From contig CAJNDS010000003.1 in NCBI GenBank assembly GCA_905221605.1, forward strand, positions 755,001-807,245: DNA of 52,245 nucleotides, written 5' to 3'. The notes beneath the pieces are model-generated. The model saw nothing but the letters and a program-made list of their open reading frames with translations. It had not been told where the DNA came from and did no database searches. Shown here one piece after another: positions 27,283 through 36,945 of this stretch (position 1 is the stretch's first letter; each line of letters starts with the position of its first letter). This stretch comes from Symbiodinium natans. Taxonomy: Eukaryota > Sar > Dinophyceae > Suessiales > Symbiodiniaceae. A program made the position numbers and the translations under genes.

Positions 27283-27371
27283 GTGCCGTGCACTCTTTGA
27301 GGCTCGCATCGCCCCGAGTCTCGAAAAACATGGCAGGGACGCACTTTCCTCCATTTTCAGCTCCTGGATGG
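27283..27371 (+). CDS. Candidate exon (ARIAPSLEKHGRDALSSIF)
   Basis: 89-nt island after cccaaag|G and before GTCTTGGGTTTAGGG. Two frames are open; the one given looks most protein-like but does not match the phase of 27127, so an exon may be missing between them. Confidence 0.4.
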
Positions 27372-27537
27372 GTCTTGGGTTTAGGGTGTAGGGTTTAGGG
27401 TTTCGGGTTTAGGGTCTATGGCTTAGGGTTTTAGGGTTCTGAGCAAAGGGGACATGACGTGCCGAACTGTCGTGTTTGGCCCCTTGGCGTGCTCTTGCAG
27501 CGGTCTTGAAGTGGTCTGGGGGGGGTGGGGGGGGGTG

Positions 27538-28035
27538 CCCTAAACCCTAAACCCTAAACCCTAATCCCGAAACCCGAAACCCTAAACCCTAAACCCGAAA
27601 CCCTAAACCCTAAACCCTAACCTCGGGGGGGGGGGGGTGCGGGTGGGTGCGTTTATGAAGTGCTTGGAGGTTCATGGTACTTGTAACCCCAATGAGAACT
27701 GCACTTCCCCTAAACCCTAAACCCTAAACCCTAAACCCTAAACCCTAAACCCTAAACCCTAAACCCTAAACCCTAAACCCTAAACCCTAAACCCTAAACC
27801 CTAAACCCTAAACCCTAAACCCTAAACCCTAAAACCTAAACACTAAACCCTAAACCCTAAACCCTAAACCCTAAACCCTAAACCCTAAACCCTAAACCCT
27901 AAACCCTAAACCCTAAACCCTAAACCCTAAACCCTAAACCCTAAACCCTAAACCCTAAACCCTAAACCCTAAGCCCTAAACCCTAAACCCTAAACCCTAA
28001 ACCCTAAACCCTAAACCCTAAACCCTCACCCTAAA
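27538..28035 (-). repeat. Long CCCTAAA array, two blocks
   Basis: A short block at 27538-27622 with CCCGAAA variants, a G-run and a unique 90-bp spacer (MKCLEVHGTCNPNEN frame), then about 45 nearly perfect units at 27712-28030. The largest perfect heptamer array of the window. Confidence 0.97.
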
Positions 28036-28167
28036 CCCCCCGAAACCAGAAGCCCTAAACCCGACAAAGAGCGAGTTTGGGACAGTGAAGGATTCTTCAG
28101 ACACAGCAGCAGCTTCTTGCCCCCAAAGGCCGCAGAGGCTGCTCCCGGCCGGATTTGAGAGGGTTTA

Positions 28168-28212
28168 GGGTTTAGGCTTTAGGCTTTAGGCTTTAGGCTT
28201 TAGGCTTTAGGC
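28168..28212 (+). repeat. (TTTAGGC)n block
   Basis: Six TTTAGGC units, a homogeneous single-base variant of the telomere heptamer. Confidence 0.93.
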
Positions 28213-28499
28213 GACGGGCGATTTTTCAGCGTGAAGGGCCGCTTTGGCCCAAAACCCATAAGACCCCCTACGTCCTAAACCCAAATTAAACCTTAAACAC
28301 TCAAAACCCCTTATCCCAGGACACGTGCCCAAGCATCGATAAAACGAGACTTGGAGCAGCATCCTCTTTCCCAAAGCTCTCGAGCCACCAGAAAGAAGCT
28401 AAATGCCTCAGAACCTTACTGACTCTGACCCTCAATGAGCCTCCCCAATTGCCCCAAAAGCTGTCAACTCTACACCCAAACCCCAATCCCTAAGCCCTG

Positions 28500-28612
28500 A
28501 ACCCGAGACCCTAAACCCTAAACCCTAAACCCTAAACCCTAAACCCTAAACCCTAAACCCTAAACCCTAAACCCTAAACCCTAAACCCTAAACCTAAACC
28601 CTAAACCTGGAA
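28500..28612 (-). repeat. CCCTAAA array
   Basis: About fifteen units ending just before the candidate exon at 28615. Confidence 0.97.
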
Positions 28613-28614
28613 AG

Positions 28615-28680
28615 GGCGCGCCCGGGCGCAAGGAGTTCGTGGAGGTGTCGGGGTGGCTCCTGGGATGCATAGTCTGTAGG
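28615..28680 (+). CDS. Candidate exon (KEFVEVSGWLLGCIVCR)
   Basis: Exactly 22 codons between ctggaaag|G and GTTTAGGG. A CCCTAAA array ends at its left edge and a TTTAGGG array starts at its right edge, so each neighbouring intron would be nearly pure heptamer repeat. Confidence 0.5.
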
Positions 28681-28767
28681 GTTTAGGGTTTAGGGTTTAG
28701 GGTTTAGGGTTTAGGGTTTAGGGTTTAGGGTTTAGGGTTTAGGGTTTAGGGTTTAGGGTTTAGGGTG
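28681..28767 (+). repeat. TTTAGGG array starting at a candidate donor
   Basis: Twelve perfect units beginning GTTTAGGG directly after the candidate exon. Confidence 0.97.
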
Positions 28768-28803
28768 AGCTTAGGGTTAAGGGCTTTACGGGTTTGGGGA
28801 CAG

Positions 28804-28863
28804 GAGCTTTCCACTTCAGACCCGCCGACATCAAAGTGTCGAAGGCTGCTGTCTTTATCAAGG
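28804..28863 (+). CDS. Candidate exon (FHFRPADIKVSKAAVFIK)
   Basis: 60-nt island between gggacag|G and GTTCAGGG, open on +. A second frame is also open, so the reading is not settled. Confidence 0.45.
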
Positions 28864-29023
28864 GTTCAGGGTTTCAGGTTTCAGGCTTCATCCTCAACCC
28901 CGAAACCCTAGACACTAGACCCGAGACCCACAACTCTTTAACTCTAGCTGCACAAACCCCCCCCCCCCCCACATCAGAGTCCCCAAAACCCTCGTCATCC
29001 TCAGTTGAGGGCTTAGAGCTTCT

Positions 29024-29105
29024 AGAGGGTTTAGGGTTTAGGGTTTCGGGTATAGGGTTTAGGGTTTAGGGTTTCGGGTTTAGGGTTTAGGGTTTAGGGT
29101 TTAGT
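29024..29105 (+). repeat. TTTAGGG tract
   Basis: Perfect units with a few TTTCGGG variants, ending in a T-run plus cag that serves as the acceptor of the RING exon. Confidence 0.95.
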
Positions 29106-29121
29106 TCTGTTTTTTTTTCAG

Positions 29122-29197
29122 ATCGAGGATCGAAGCTGCAAGCCAGCCGCTGACCTGTGTCATCTGCCTCGATGCCGTCGACCCCGATCCTTTGCCG
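29122..29197 (+). CDS. RING-H2 finger, first exon (C-x2-C)
   Basis: Preceded by a strong polypyrimidine tract and cag. Encodes SRIEAASQPLTCVICLDAV, the opening CVIC pair of a RING finger, then DPDPLP. It can end at a GC donor at 29198 or a GT donor at 29177; both are phase 0 and fit the next exon at 29963. RING proteins are E3 ubiquitin ligases that bind E2 enzymes through this zinc fold. The intron after it contains TTTAGGG (29223-29338) and CCCTAAA (29424-29533) tracts and a third tract at 29765-29930. Confidence 0.7.
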
Positions 29198-29222
29198 GCA
29201 CTGCTCCGCAGACCCCAAACCC

Positions 29223-29338
29223 TAAGGGTTTAGGGTTTAGGGTTTAGGGTTTAGGGTTTGGGGTTTAGGGTTTAGGGTTCAGGGTTCAGGGTTTAGGGTT
29301 TAGGGTTCAGGGTTTAGGGTTTAGGGTTTAGGGTTCAG
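29223..29338 (+). repeat. TTTAGGG tract in RING intron
   Basis: Perfect units mixed with TTCAGGG, in the intron after the first RING exon. Confidence 0.95.
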
Positions 29339-29423
29339 CCATGGTCTAGTGGGCTTTTGTGGGTCAGGCTTAGACTCCTCGGGCCTCGGGCACGGCCCAC
29401 AACTCCCCATAAGCTCCCAAACA

Positions 29424-29533
29424 CTAAACCCGAAACCCTAAACCCTAAACCCTAAACCCCAAACCCTAAACCCTAAACCCTAAACCCTAAACCTAAACCC
29501 TAAACCCTAAACCCTAAACCCTAAACCCTAAAT
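29424..29533 (-). repeat. CCCTAAA tract in RING intron
   Basis: Near-perfect units, opposite in orientation to the tract 90 bp upstream and within the same predicted intron. Confidence 0.95.
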
Positions 29534-29764
29534 TTTAGGAGCCTCCGACTCAGGCCGTCAACCTAAGAGGCCGCAAACCAGAACGAGCCAATTATTAAGC
29601 TTAGCTTAAGCCTTAAATCTGCAACAACTACCTAACTTGGTGGGGCGGGGCAGGGGGGAGGGGGCTAGGGGTGGAGGGGTAAGCGTCTGCTGGGGAGCAT
29701 GGACCCCCTGCCGACCCCTTAGCTTCGCGGCCCCTGGTCCCTGAACTCCAGACTGCGATGTGGG

Positions 29765-29930
29765 GTAGGGTTTAGGGTTTAGGGTTTAGGGTTTAGGGTT
29801 TAGGGTTTAGGGTTTAGGGTTTAGGGTTTAGGGTTTAGGGTTTAGGGTTTAGGGTTTCGGGTTTCGGGTTTCGGGTTTGGGGTTTGGGGTTTGGGGTTTG
29901 GGGTTTGGGGTTTGGGGTTTGGGGTTTGGG
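29765..29930 (+). repeat. TTTAGGG then (GGGGTTT)n in RING intron
   Basis: About fourteen TTTAGGG, three TTTCGGG and eight GGGGTTT units, 30 bp before the second RING exon. Confidence 0.97.
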
Positions 29931-29962
29931 CCCTAAACCCAACGACGCGATTCAAAGTCCAG

Positions 29963-29997
29963 GAGCAGCCCATACGTCGGCTCCGCTGCGGTCACCG
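29963..29997 (+). CDS. RING-H2 finger, second exon (CGH)
   Basis: 35-nt exon between aaagtccag|G and a GC donor. Encodes EQPIRRLRCGH plus two bases of an Arg codon. Phase 0 at entry and phase 2 at exit match its neighbours. Confidence 0.7.
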
Positions 29998-30982
29998 GCC
30001 CCTTGACAAGCGAAGCTTCGGGGTTTCGGGGTTTCGGGGTTTAGGGTTTAGGGTTTAGGGTTTAGGGCTTTGGGGGGGGTTGAGGAAGTCTGGTTTAGGG
30101 AATTCTGGGGGGGGGGGGGGGTTGGGATTTGAGGAGTTCGTCGGGTGTTAGACCCTCTAAACCCTAAAATCCCCAAAAACCCTATAAACCCGAAAATCCT
30201 ATAAATCCTATAAACCCTATAAACCCTATAAACCCCATACATCCATAAGCCCTATAGACCCTATAAACCCTCAACCCTAAACCCTAAACCCCAAGAGCTT
30301 AGGGTTTAGGGCCTCAGGGAGGCTGAGGTTAATTTCTAGCAGAGGGTCTGGGGTGGGGCTTGGGCCGCGTTGGCCGGGACTTGGCAAAAGTGGGCCCTGC
30401 AATTTTGAGCCCTGTGCCTCTACACCACTGCGCACATTCTCCTTGCACCCACATAAGCCTCAACCCCCATGCCAAATCTAGGGCCCGGGGGATGAAGAGT
30501 ACCCTAAACCCGAATTCTAAGCGTAAACCCTCAAGCCAAATCTAGAGATGAAGATTAAGCACGATGTAAGATGGGCTTGGGGCTCTGAATTCCTTAATTC
30601 TCGCACCCGCACAGCCGATTCGAGAGCACTCAGCAATGGTTCGCCTACTGGTCTTGTTCTTGAGGAGCCCTGATCAGCACTGCAACTGCAATTGGGCTGT
30701 TTTCGTCTTTAGGGCTTCTGATGCCCTTCCCTGACTGGGGCATAAGGAGGGACCTTGGTACAGTAGCTGCAGGGCAGCTCCAATGTTAAGCTGGAAAAAT
30801 AACTAAACATCCCTCAGCGCCCAAAGCCTACGCTCGCACCCTGAAAGGGTATCAAGGCCTGAGATCCCGAAATTTGTACATTCGCAGAATACGATATTCG
30901 TATTTTAGGAAAAGATCATGACCCAAGGCCCAAAAAAGCAAGCATTCAGTTTCAATGGGACCCTATGCATGGCGAAGAACAG
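29998..30982 (+). other. 985-bp GC-AG intron containing telomere-like tracts
   Basis: Starts GCCCCTTG and ends GAAGAACAG before G. It holds TTTAGGG units at 30031-30068, CCCTAAA units near 30268-30290 and (CCTATAAA)-type units near 30180-30240. Removal joins RCGH to RFHPDC in frame. Confidence 0.65.
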
Positions 30983-31029
30983 GTTCCATCCGGACTGCAT
31001 CCTGCAATGGTGCCTCAAGCAGCGCCCTG
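30983..31029 (+). CDS. RING-H2 finger, third exon (FHPDCILQW)
   Basis: Joined to 29997 it reads LRCGHRFHPDCILQW, the C-x-H-x2-H-x2-C core of a RING-H2 finger, then CLKQRP to a GT donor (GTGTGAAG). The final CPxC pair must lie in a further exon that I could not find. It may be downstream among the repeats or lost in the gap. Confidence 0.7.
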
Positions 31030-31059
31030 GTGTGAAGCTTCGGGGTTTGTGGTTTGGAG

Positions 31060-31200
31060 ACCCTAAACCCTAAACCCTAAACCCTAAACCCTAAACCCTA
31101 AACCCTAAACCCTAAACCCTAAACCCTAAACCCTAAACCCTAAACCCTAAACCTTAAACCCTGAACCCTGAACCCTGAACCCTAAACCCTGAACCCTAAA
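31060..31200 (-). repeat. CCCTAAA array after the third RING exon
   Basis: About thirteen perfect units then CCCTGAA variants, beginning 30 bp after the candidate donor. Confidence 0.97.
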
Positions 31201-32339
31201 GAGGCTGCTGTCAGAAGCCCAAAGCACTCCGAGAGCGCAGACAACAGGGTAGCTCTCCAGTATATGTCTAGATATATATATATATATATTTAATGGCTAC
31301 CGCCAGTGCCGCCGACCCCACCCCCCGCCATTTTAGGGTGCCTCAGGGCTTAGGGAGTTTCTTGGGTGGCTTCGGCTTGGGCAGCTTGGGGTAGTTGGAG
31401 GATTTGGGCGCCCTTTGCAGGGATGACGCTATGAGGGTTTAGGGTTTAGGGCTAGTTCGCAGCCTTTTGGGAGAGGGGGGGGCCTTCACACTGGTGGCGG
31501 GCGGTGCGGATGGCGGCTCGTCAGCGTGGGTGGCTCGGGGGCGGGTGGCTTGGGGCGGTCTTGGTGGTTCGGGTCATGTGGGTGGTTGGGGTGATGTGGG
31601 GTTCGGGTGGTGTGGGTGTTTGGCGGCATGGCTTCGTTCATGTACAGACTGTACAGCCTCAGAGTGTCCTACTGTGCATACCTAGGCTGGGCACTCTGAT
31701 AGGATTCCTGACCCTTGAGGCGGCTGCGGGCAAGTGAGCGAGGAAAGAAAAATACAAATTTGTTAAGTTTACCTGTAACTCCGTATCAGTTTTGTGGGGC
31801 CCCTGCAGGGTCCCAGGAAGGGACCAAGCAGGGCAGCCCCCCCAACTAGAAAAACCTAGATGAATTTAGAATCTGTCCCCATGTGCTTGCATAAAGGCCC
31901 ACGGGAGGGGGACCCAAGGACCCCCCGGGGCAACCGGCACCCCGAGAACCAACGCGGATCCTGCAAAAACAGGGCGACCGACCCAAGGACCGGCGGAGGG
32001 TGGGAGAAGCGGGCGACCGACCCAAAGACCGGCGGAGGAGGAAGTTTTAAAACTTGCGTTTTGCGTTGTTCTATACGTCCTGTTGAGTCGGGCCTTTTTT
32101 GCTTTGTTCTAAGCGTCAAAGTGGGCAGATTCCAAATTCCACCGAATCCCGGTGCCCTATGCTCCCTTAGAAGGGCCCCCATGGCTCAAATCCTTCGGCT
32201 AATCCAGGGCATTTAGCCTTGCGAGCAGCACAACGGCAAAGTTTGGATTGCGAGCCAGGGGTCGGTCAGAAGAGCGTTTGGAAGCGAGGCTTCAAACGGC
32301 GCGCGAGGTTCACGAAGCGGGTTGGTTGGGGTCACACGC
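31201..32339. other. No supported gene; short duplications
   Basis: Contains a short TA run (about 31273-31289), a G/T-rich stretch with weak open frames (31467-31737) and a 28-bp near-perfect direct repeat of the GGGCGACCGACCCAA type at 31972-31999 and 32011-32038. No coding motif was recognised. Confidence 0.5.
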
Positions 32340-34500
32340 CCGACATGACGAACACCTCAAAAACATAGGCAAACGATGGAGCAAAGACAACAGAAACGAA
32401 GAAGCACGCAAAGAACAATGAAATCAGAAATACAAGCAAAATAGGTCACGGAGTTTCTCTCCTACTCAGGCAGAACAAATTAAAAGGAGAACAGCTCAAA
32501 AACATAGGCAAATGCTATGCCAAAAAACACGAACAAGCATGCAAACAGCAATGCAAACGGAAATAAAAGCAACGTAGGTGACGGAGTTCTTTCTCCCACC
32601 CAGGCATAGGACAAAAGAAGAACACCTCAAAAACACAGGCAAATGCTTGATCAAAACCCAGAGAAACGACAAAGGACGCAAAGAATGAAAACGGAAATAA
32701 ATCCAAGGTAGCGGACGGAGTTTTACCTCCTGCCCAGGCATAGGAGAAAAGAGGAACGCCTCAAAAAGAGAGGCAAATGCTGGATCAAAAGCAACACAAA
32801 CGCAGAAGGAGGCAAAGAGCAATGAAATCAGAAATACAAGCAAAATAGGTCACGGAGTTTCTCTCCTACTCAGGCAGAACAAATGACAAGGAGAACAGCT
32901 CAAAAACACAGGCAAATGCTATGCCAAAAATCACGAACAAGCATGCAAACAGCAATGCAAACGGAAATACAAGCAATGTAGGTGACGGAGTTCTATCTCC
33001 CGCCCAGGCATAGGACAAAAGAAGAACACCTCAAAAACACAGGCAAATGCTTGATCAAAACCCAGAGAAACGACAAAGGACGCAAAGAACAATGAAAACG
33101 GAAATAAAACCAAGGTAGCGGACGGAGTTTTACCTCCTGCCCAGGCATAGGAGAAAAGAGGAACACCTCAAAAAGAGAGGCAAAGGCTGGATCAAAAGCA
33201 ACACAAACGCAGAAGGAGGCAAAGAGCAATGAAATCAGAAATACAAGCAAAATAGGTCACGGAGTTTCTCTCCTACTCAGGCAGAACAAATGACAAGGAG
33301 AACAGCTCAAAAACACAGGCAAATGCTATGCCAAAAATCACGAACAAGCATGCAAACAGCAATGCAAACGGAAATAAAAGCAATGTAGGTGACGGAGTTC
33401 TATCTCCCGCCCAGGCATAGGACAAAAGAAGAACACCTCAAAAACACAGGCAAACGCTTGATCAAAACCCAGAGAAACGACAAAGGACGCAAAGAATGAA
33501 AACGGAAATAAAACCAAGGTAGCGGACGGAGTTTTACCTCCTGCCCAGGCATAGGAGAAAAGAGGAACACCTCAAAAAGAGAGGCAAATGCTGGATCAAA
33601 AGCAACACAAACGCAGAAGGAGGCAAAGAGCAATGAAATCAGAAAGAAATACAAGCAAAATAGGTCACGGAGTTTCTCTCCTACTCAGGCAGAACAAATT
33701 AAAAGGAGAACAGCCCAAAAACATAGGCAAATGCTATGCCAAAAAACACGAACAAGCATGCAAACAGCAATGCAAACGGAAATAAAAGCAATGTAGGTGA
33801 CGGAGTTCTATCTCCCACCCAGGCATAGGACAAAAGAAGAACACCTCAAAAACACGGGCAAATGCTTGATCAAAACCCAGAGAAACGACAAAGGACGCAA
33901 AGAACAATGAAAACGGACATAAAACCAAAGTAGCGGACGGAGGTTTACCTCCTGCCCAGGCATATGTCCTGCCCAGGCATAGGAGAAAAGAGGAACACCT
34001 CAAAAAGAGAGGCAAATGCTGGAACAAATGTCAACACAAACGCAGAAGCAGGCAAAGAACAATGAAATCAGAAATACCAGCAAAATAGGTCATGGAGTTT
34101 CTCTCCTACCCAGGCATAACAAAAGGAGAACAGCCCAAAAACATAGGCAAATGCTCTGCCAAGAAACACGAACAAGCTTGCAAACAGCAATGCAAACGGA
34201 AATAAAAGCAACAAGGTGACGGACCTCTATCTCCACCCAGGCACAGGACAAAAGAAGAACACCTCAAAAACACAGGCAAATGCTTGATCAAAACCCAGAG
34301 AAACGACAAAGGATGCAAAGAACAATGAAAACGGAAATAAAACCAAGGTAGCGGACGAAGTTTTACCTTCTGCCCAGGCATAGGAGAAAAGAGGAACACC
34401 TCAAAAAGAGAGGCAAATGCTGGATCAAAAGCAACACAAACGCAGAAGGAGGCAAAGAGCAGTGCGTCTGAACAAGGACAACACAAGAGCACCTTTAAAA
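32340..34500. repeat. AT-rich satellite with three-monomer higher-order repeat
   Basis: Monomers of about 135 bp share a closing box (CGGAGTTTTACCTCCTGCCC, then AGGCATAGG). Three monomer types alternate A-B-C with a period of about 404-410 bp. A-type boundaries fall near 32601, 33005, 33412, 33820 and 34238. One B boundary carries a small internal duplication near 33957-33980. Minus-strand Phe/Leu-rich frames are by-products of the repeat and are not called as genes. Confidence 0.95.
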
Positions 34501-34501
34501 C

Positions 34502-34645
<144 letters not shown>

Positions 34646-34745
34646 NNNNNNNNNNNNNNNNNNNNNNNNNNNNNNNNNNNNNNNNNNNNNNNNNNNNNNN
34701 NNNNNNNNNNNNNNNNNNNNNNNNNNNNNNNNNNNNNNNNNNNNN
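34646..34745. other. Assembly gap, 100 N
   Basis: Exactly 100 N, a conventional unknown-size scaffold gap, next to the CA repeat. The true length is unknown. Confidence 1.
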
Positions 34746-34875
34746 GAGGACAGGGCTTGCTGATGAGAAATGTAAACTTTCTATTTTCTTAATGTTTTGG
34801 GATTCTCTGGGTGGGTGGGTTTTTTTCCGTTGCCTACACACACTGCTGGCCTAGTAAATGCTCGAACATGAGATG

Positions 34876-35192
34876 CTGAACCCTAAACCCTAAACCCTAC
34901 ACCCTACACCCTACACCCTACACCCTACACCCTACACCCTACACCCTACACCCTACACCCTACACCCTACACCCTAACCCCTAACCCCTAACCCCTAACC
35001 CCTAACCCCTAACCCCTAACCCCTAAACCCTAACCCCTGGAACCCTACACCCTACACCCTACACCCTAAACCCTAAACCCTAAACCCTAAACCCTAAACC
35101 CTAAACCCTAAACCCTAAACCCTAAACCCTAAACCCTAAACCCTAAACCCTAAACCCTAAACCCTAAACCCTAAACCCTAAACCCTAAACCC
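34876..35192 (-). repeat. CCCTAAA array with CCCTACA and CCCCTAA blocks
   Basis: Perfect units, then about eleven CCCTACA units, about nine CCCCTAA units, a second CCCTACA stretch and about twenty CCCTAAA units. Clear segmental homogenisation of variants. Confidence 0.97.
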
Positions 35193-35255
35193 GCCCGCCA
35201 CCCCTCTCACCTCTGTTGGGGTAGGCGGGCGCAGTCGAGCGCTCAGCGAGACCGC

Positions 35256-35285
35256 GGCAGGCTCTGCTAGGCTGCAGAGCCTGCC
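35256..35285. repeat. Perfect 12-bp stem hairpin
   Basis: GGCAGGCTCTGC and its reverse complement are separated by six bases (TAGGCT). Followed by further GC-rich short repeats. Could be a mobile-element end or a structured RNA element. Confidence 0.75.
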
Positions 35286-35509
35286 AGGCACACCCCTGAG
35301 GAGAGTCGCCTGGCTGGAGTCGCCTAGCTCGTCTCAGCTATATATTATTACCCTAAACCCCAGGGGGGGGCTCCTTCCCCTTTACTGCCTCAAACCCTCC
35401 CAGTAAGGGAGGCCTTAAACCCCCAGTAAGCAGTGACCTTAAACCCTTTCAGTACCTTCCAGCGACCTGAAACCCTCCCAGTGGGAGCGGCAAGCACCTC
35501 CCTTCCTTC

Positions 35510-35725
35510 TGGGACGGGTTGTCCCGGGGCCCCCCTGGGACGGGTTGTCCCGGGGCCCCCCCGGGACAGGTTGTCTTGGGGCGTCCCGGGGCGTCCCGGG
35601 GCCCCCCTGGGACAAATGTCCCGGGGCCCTCCCGGGACAATCCCGGGACAGCTGTCCCGGGGCCCCCCCGGGACGCCCCGGGACGCCCCCAGGAAATTGT
35701 CCCGGGGCCCCCCCGGGACGCCGAA
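35510..35725. repeat. GC-rich palindromic repeat cluster
   Basis: Repeated TGTCCCGGGGCCCCCC and GGGACGCCCCGGGAC units, many self-complementary, able to form nested hairpins. All three forward frames stay open as Pro/Gly-rich sequence, which is a composition effect. Confidence 0.9.
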
Positions 35726-36945
35726 ATTCGAAATTTTGGGTGCGTGGTCCGTTTTGTTTTCTGCGTTTTCGCAGGTGTTTTGTACGGTTTTCCTAAACCG
35801 ACGCAGCAGCCAAAAACCGCTTGCTGGCCCAGAACCCGCGTTTTTTGGGTGTTTTCTGCGTTGGTTGCGGCGCCACGGTTGTACGATTCAATAGCCATGC
35901 TTAGACGAATCAGCAAGATGCGATCCCGGATTTCCTGCCCTCGCCTGCCTTCGTGCCATTTTGCTCCTCACGGCCCGTTTTTTCGCTATCTATTTTGGGC
36001 GTTTTTGTGTCGATTTTTCGCTTCCTTAAGGTTGGGACGCAGTCTCCCTACAAAACCTCCTGCGGGTAAGTATGCTAGATGTTGTTTTGGAAAACGTTTC
36101 GAGTTTTGAACTTAGGCCTTTGATTCCTGCCGCGGGAGGTTTTGGACGAAACGCTAAATTTCATCTCATTTTTTCCGCCTCTAGGCAGCACCTGGCCACG
36201 CATGACCTTCCTTTGCAGCCACTTGTGTAGCAGCATTGGGCAATCGTAGCGATGTGTCTCTGAGGTCTGGACGGTCTGGATGCTCTCGACTCTTCAGGCT
36301 CGACGGCGACATTGGGGATCCGGCCGCAATCCAGTGTCCAGTCCCTCTACTTTTCTGCCTCGACTGTGATGCGCATGATTAGGGCTGCGCGAGCATGTCC
36401 CGTGCAGCTAGGTACTGCATGCCTTGGACGAGGAACCAGGCCTGGGTAATTTTGCCGCTTTGGGTTTTGCCACTTGAACTTTGGGAGGTAGGAGCATTGG
36501 GATCATTGAGAGGCGACTGATTGCCGTGTGGCTTCCTTCTGTTGCCAGACGGCCGCGCGACCGCGGCGCCCGACCCTTGGAATCCCGACTATGGAAAGTG
36601 AGCGAGGTCGGCGTAGCACTCATCAGCAATAATACTATAGTGAGAACGGACACGACTCGCGACTAGTACTGTAATAGCGCATCATCCTCTATCATCATGG
36701 CCTACCAAGTTCTCAGACCCAGCAAGTACGGCCCCAAGAGTGTCGCCGGACGGCGCCTCCCACAAGTGGTGCAGGACTCTAACTGACGTTCTGAATTTTG
36801 ATTCAGGAAAAGTGCTCGTGCCGAACTGCTGGGTTGGGCTCTTGCAAACACGTGCAACGCCATGTCACTTCTGTTCGCTCTGTTCACCTACTGCAGACTC
36901 TAACAGTCGGTTCTTTGTGCGCCCGTATCTTTAACTGAACGAGCC
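35726..36945. other. 5' flank of the Helitron gene
   Basis: No gene supported. It may contain the 5' part of the Helitron. I could not place a convincing 5'-TC terminus. Confidence 0.4.

Noticed and set aside
34876-35192. CRISPR-like array
   Set aside because: Units are contiguous heptamers without spacers in a eukaryotic context.
35433-35894. Pro/Gly-rich proteins over the GC palindromes
   Set aside because: All frames stay open because of base composition; no domain or splice evidence.
35951-35970. Relict dinoflagellate spliced leader (GCCATTTTGCTCC)
   Set aside because: Resembles the 3' half of the leader but lacks a G and the final CAAG; no retrogene start follows.
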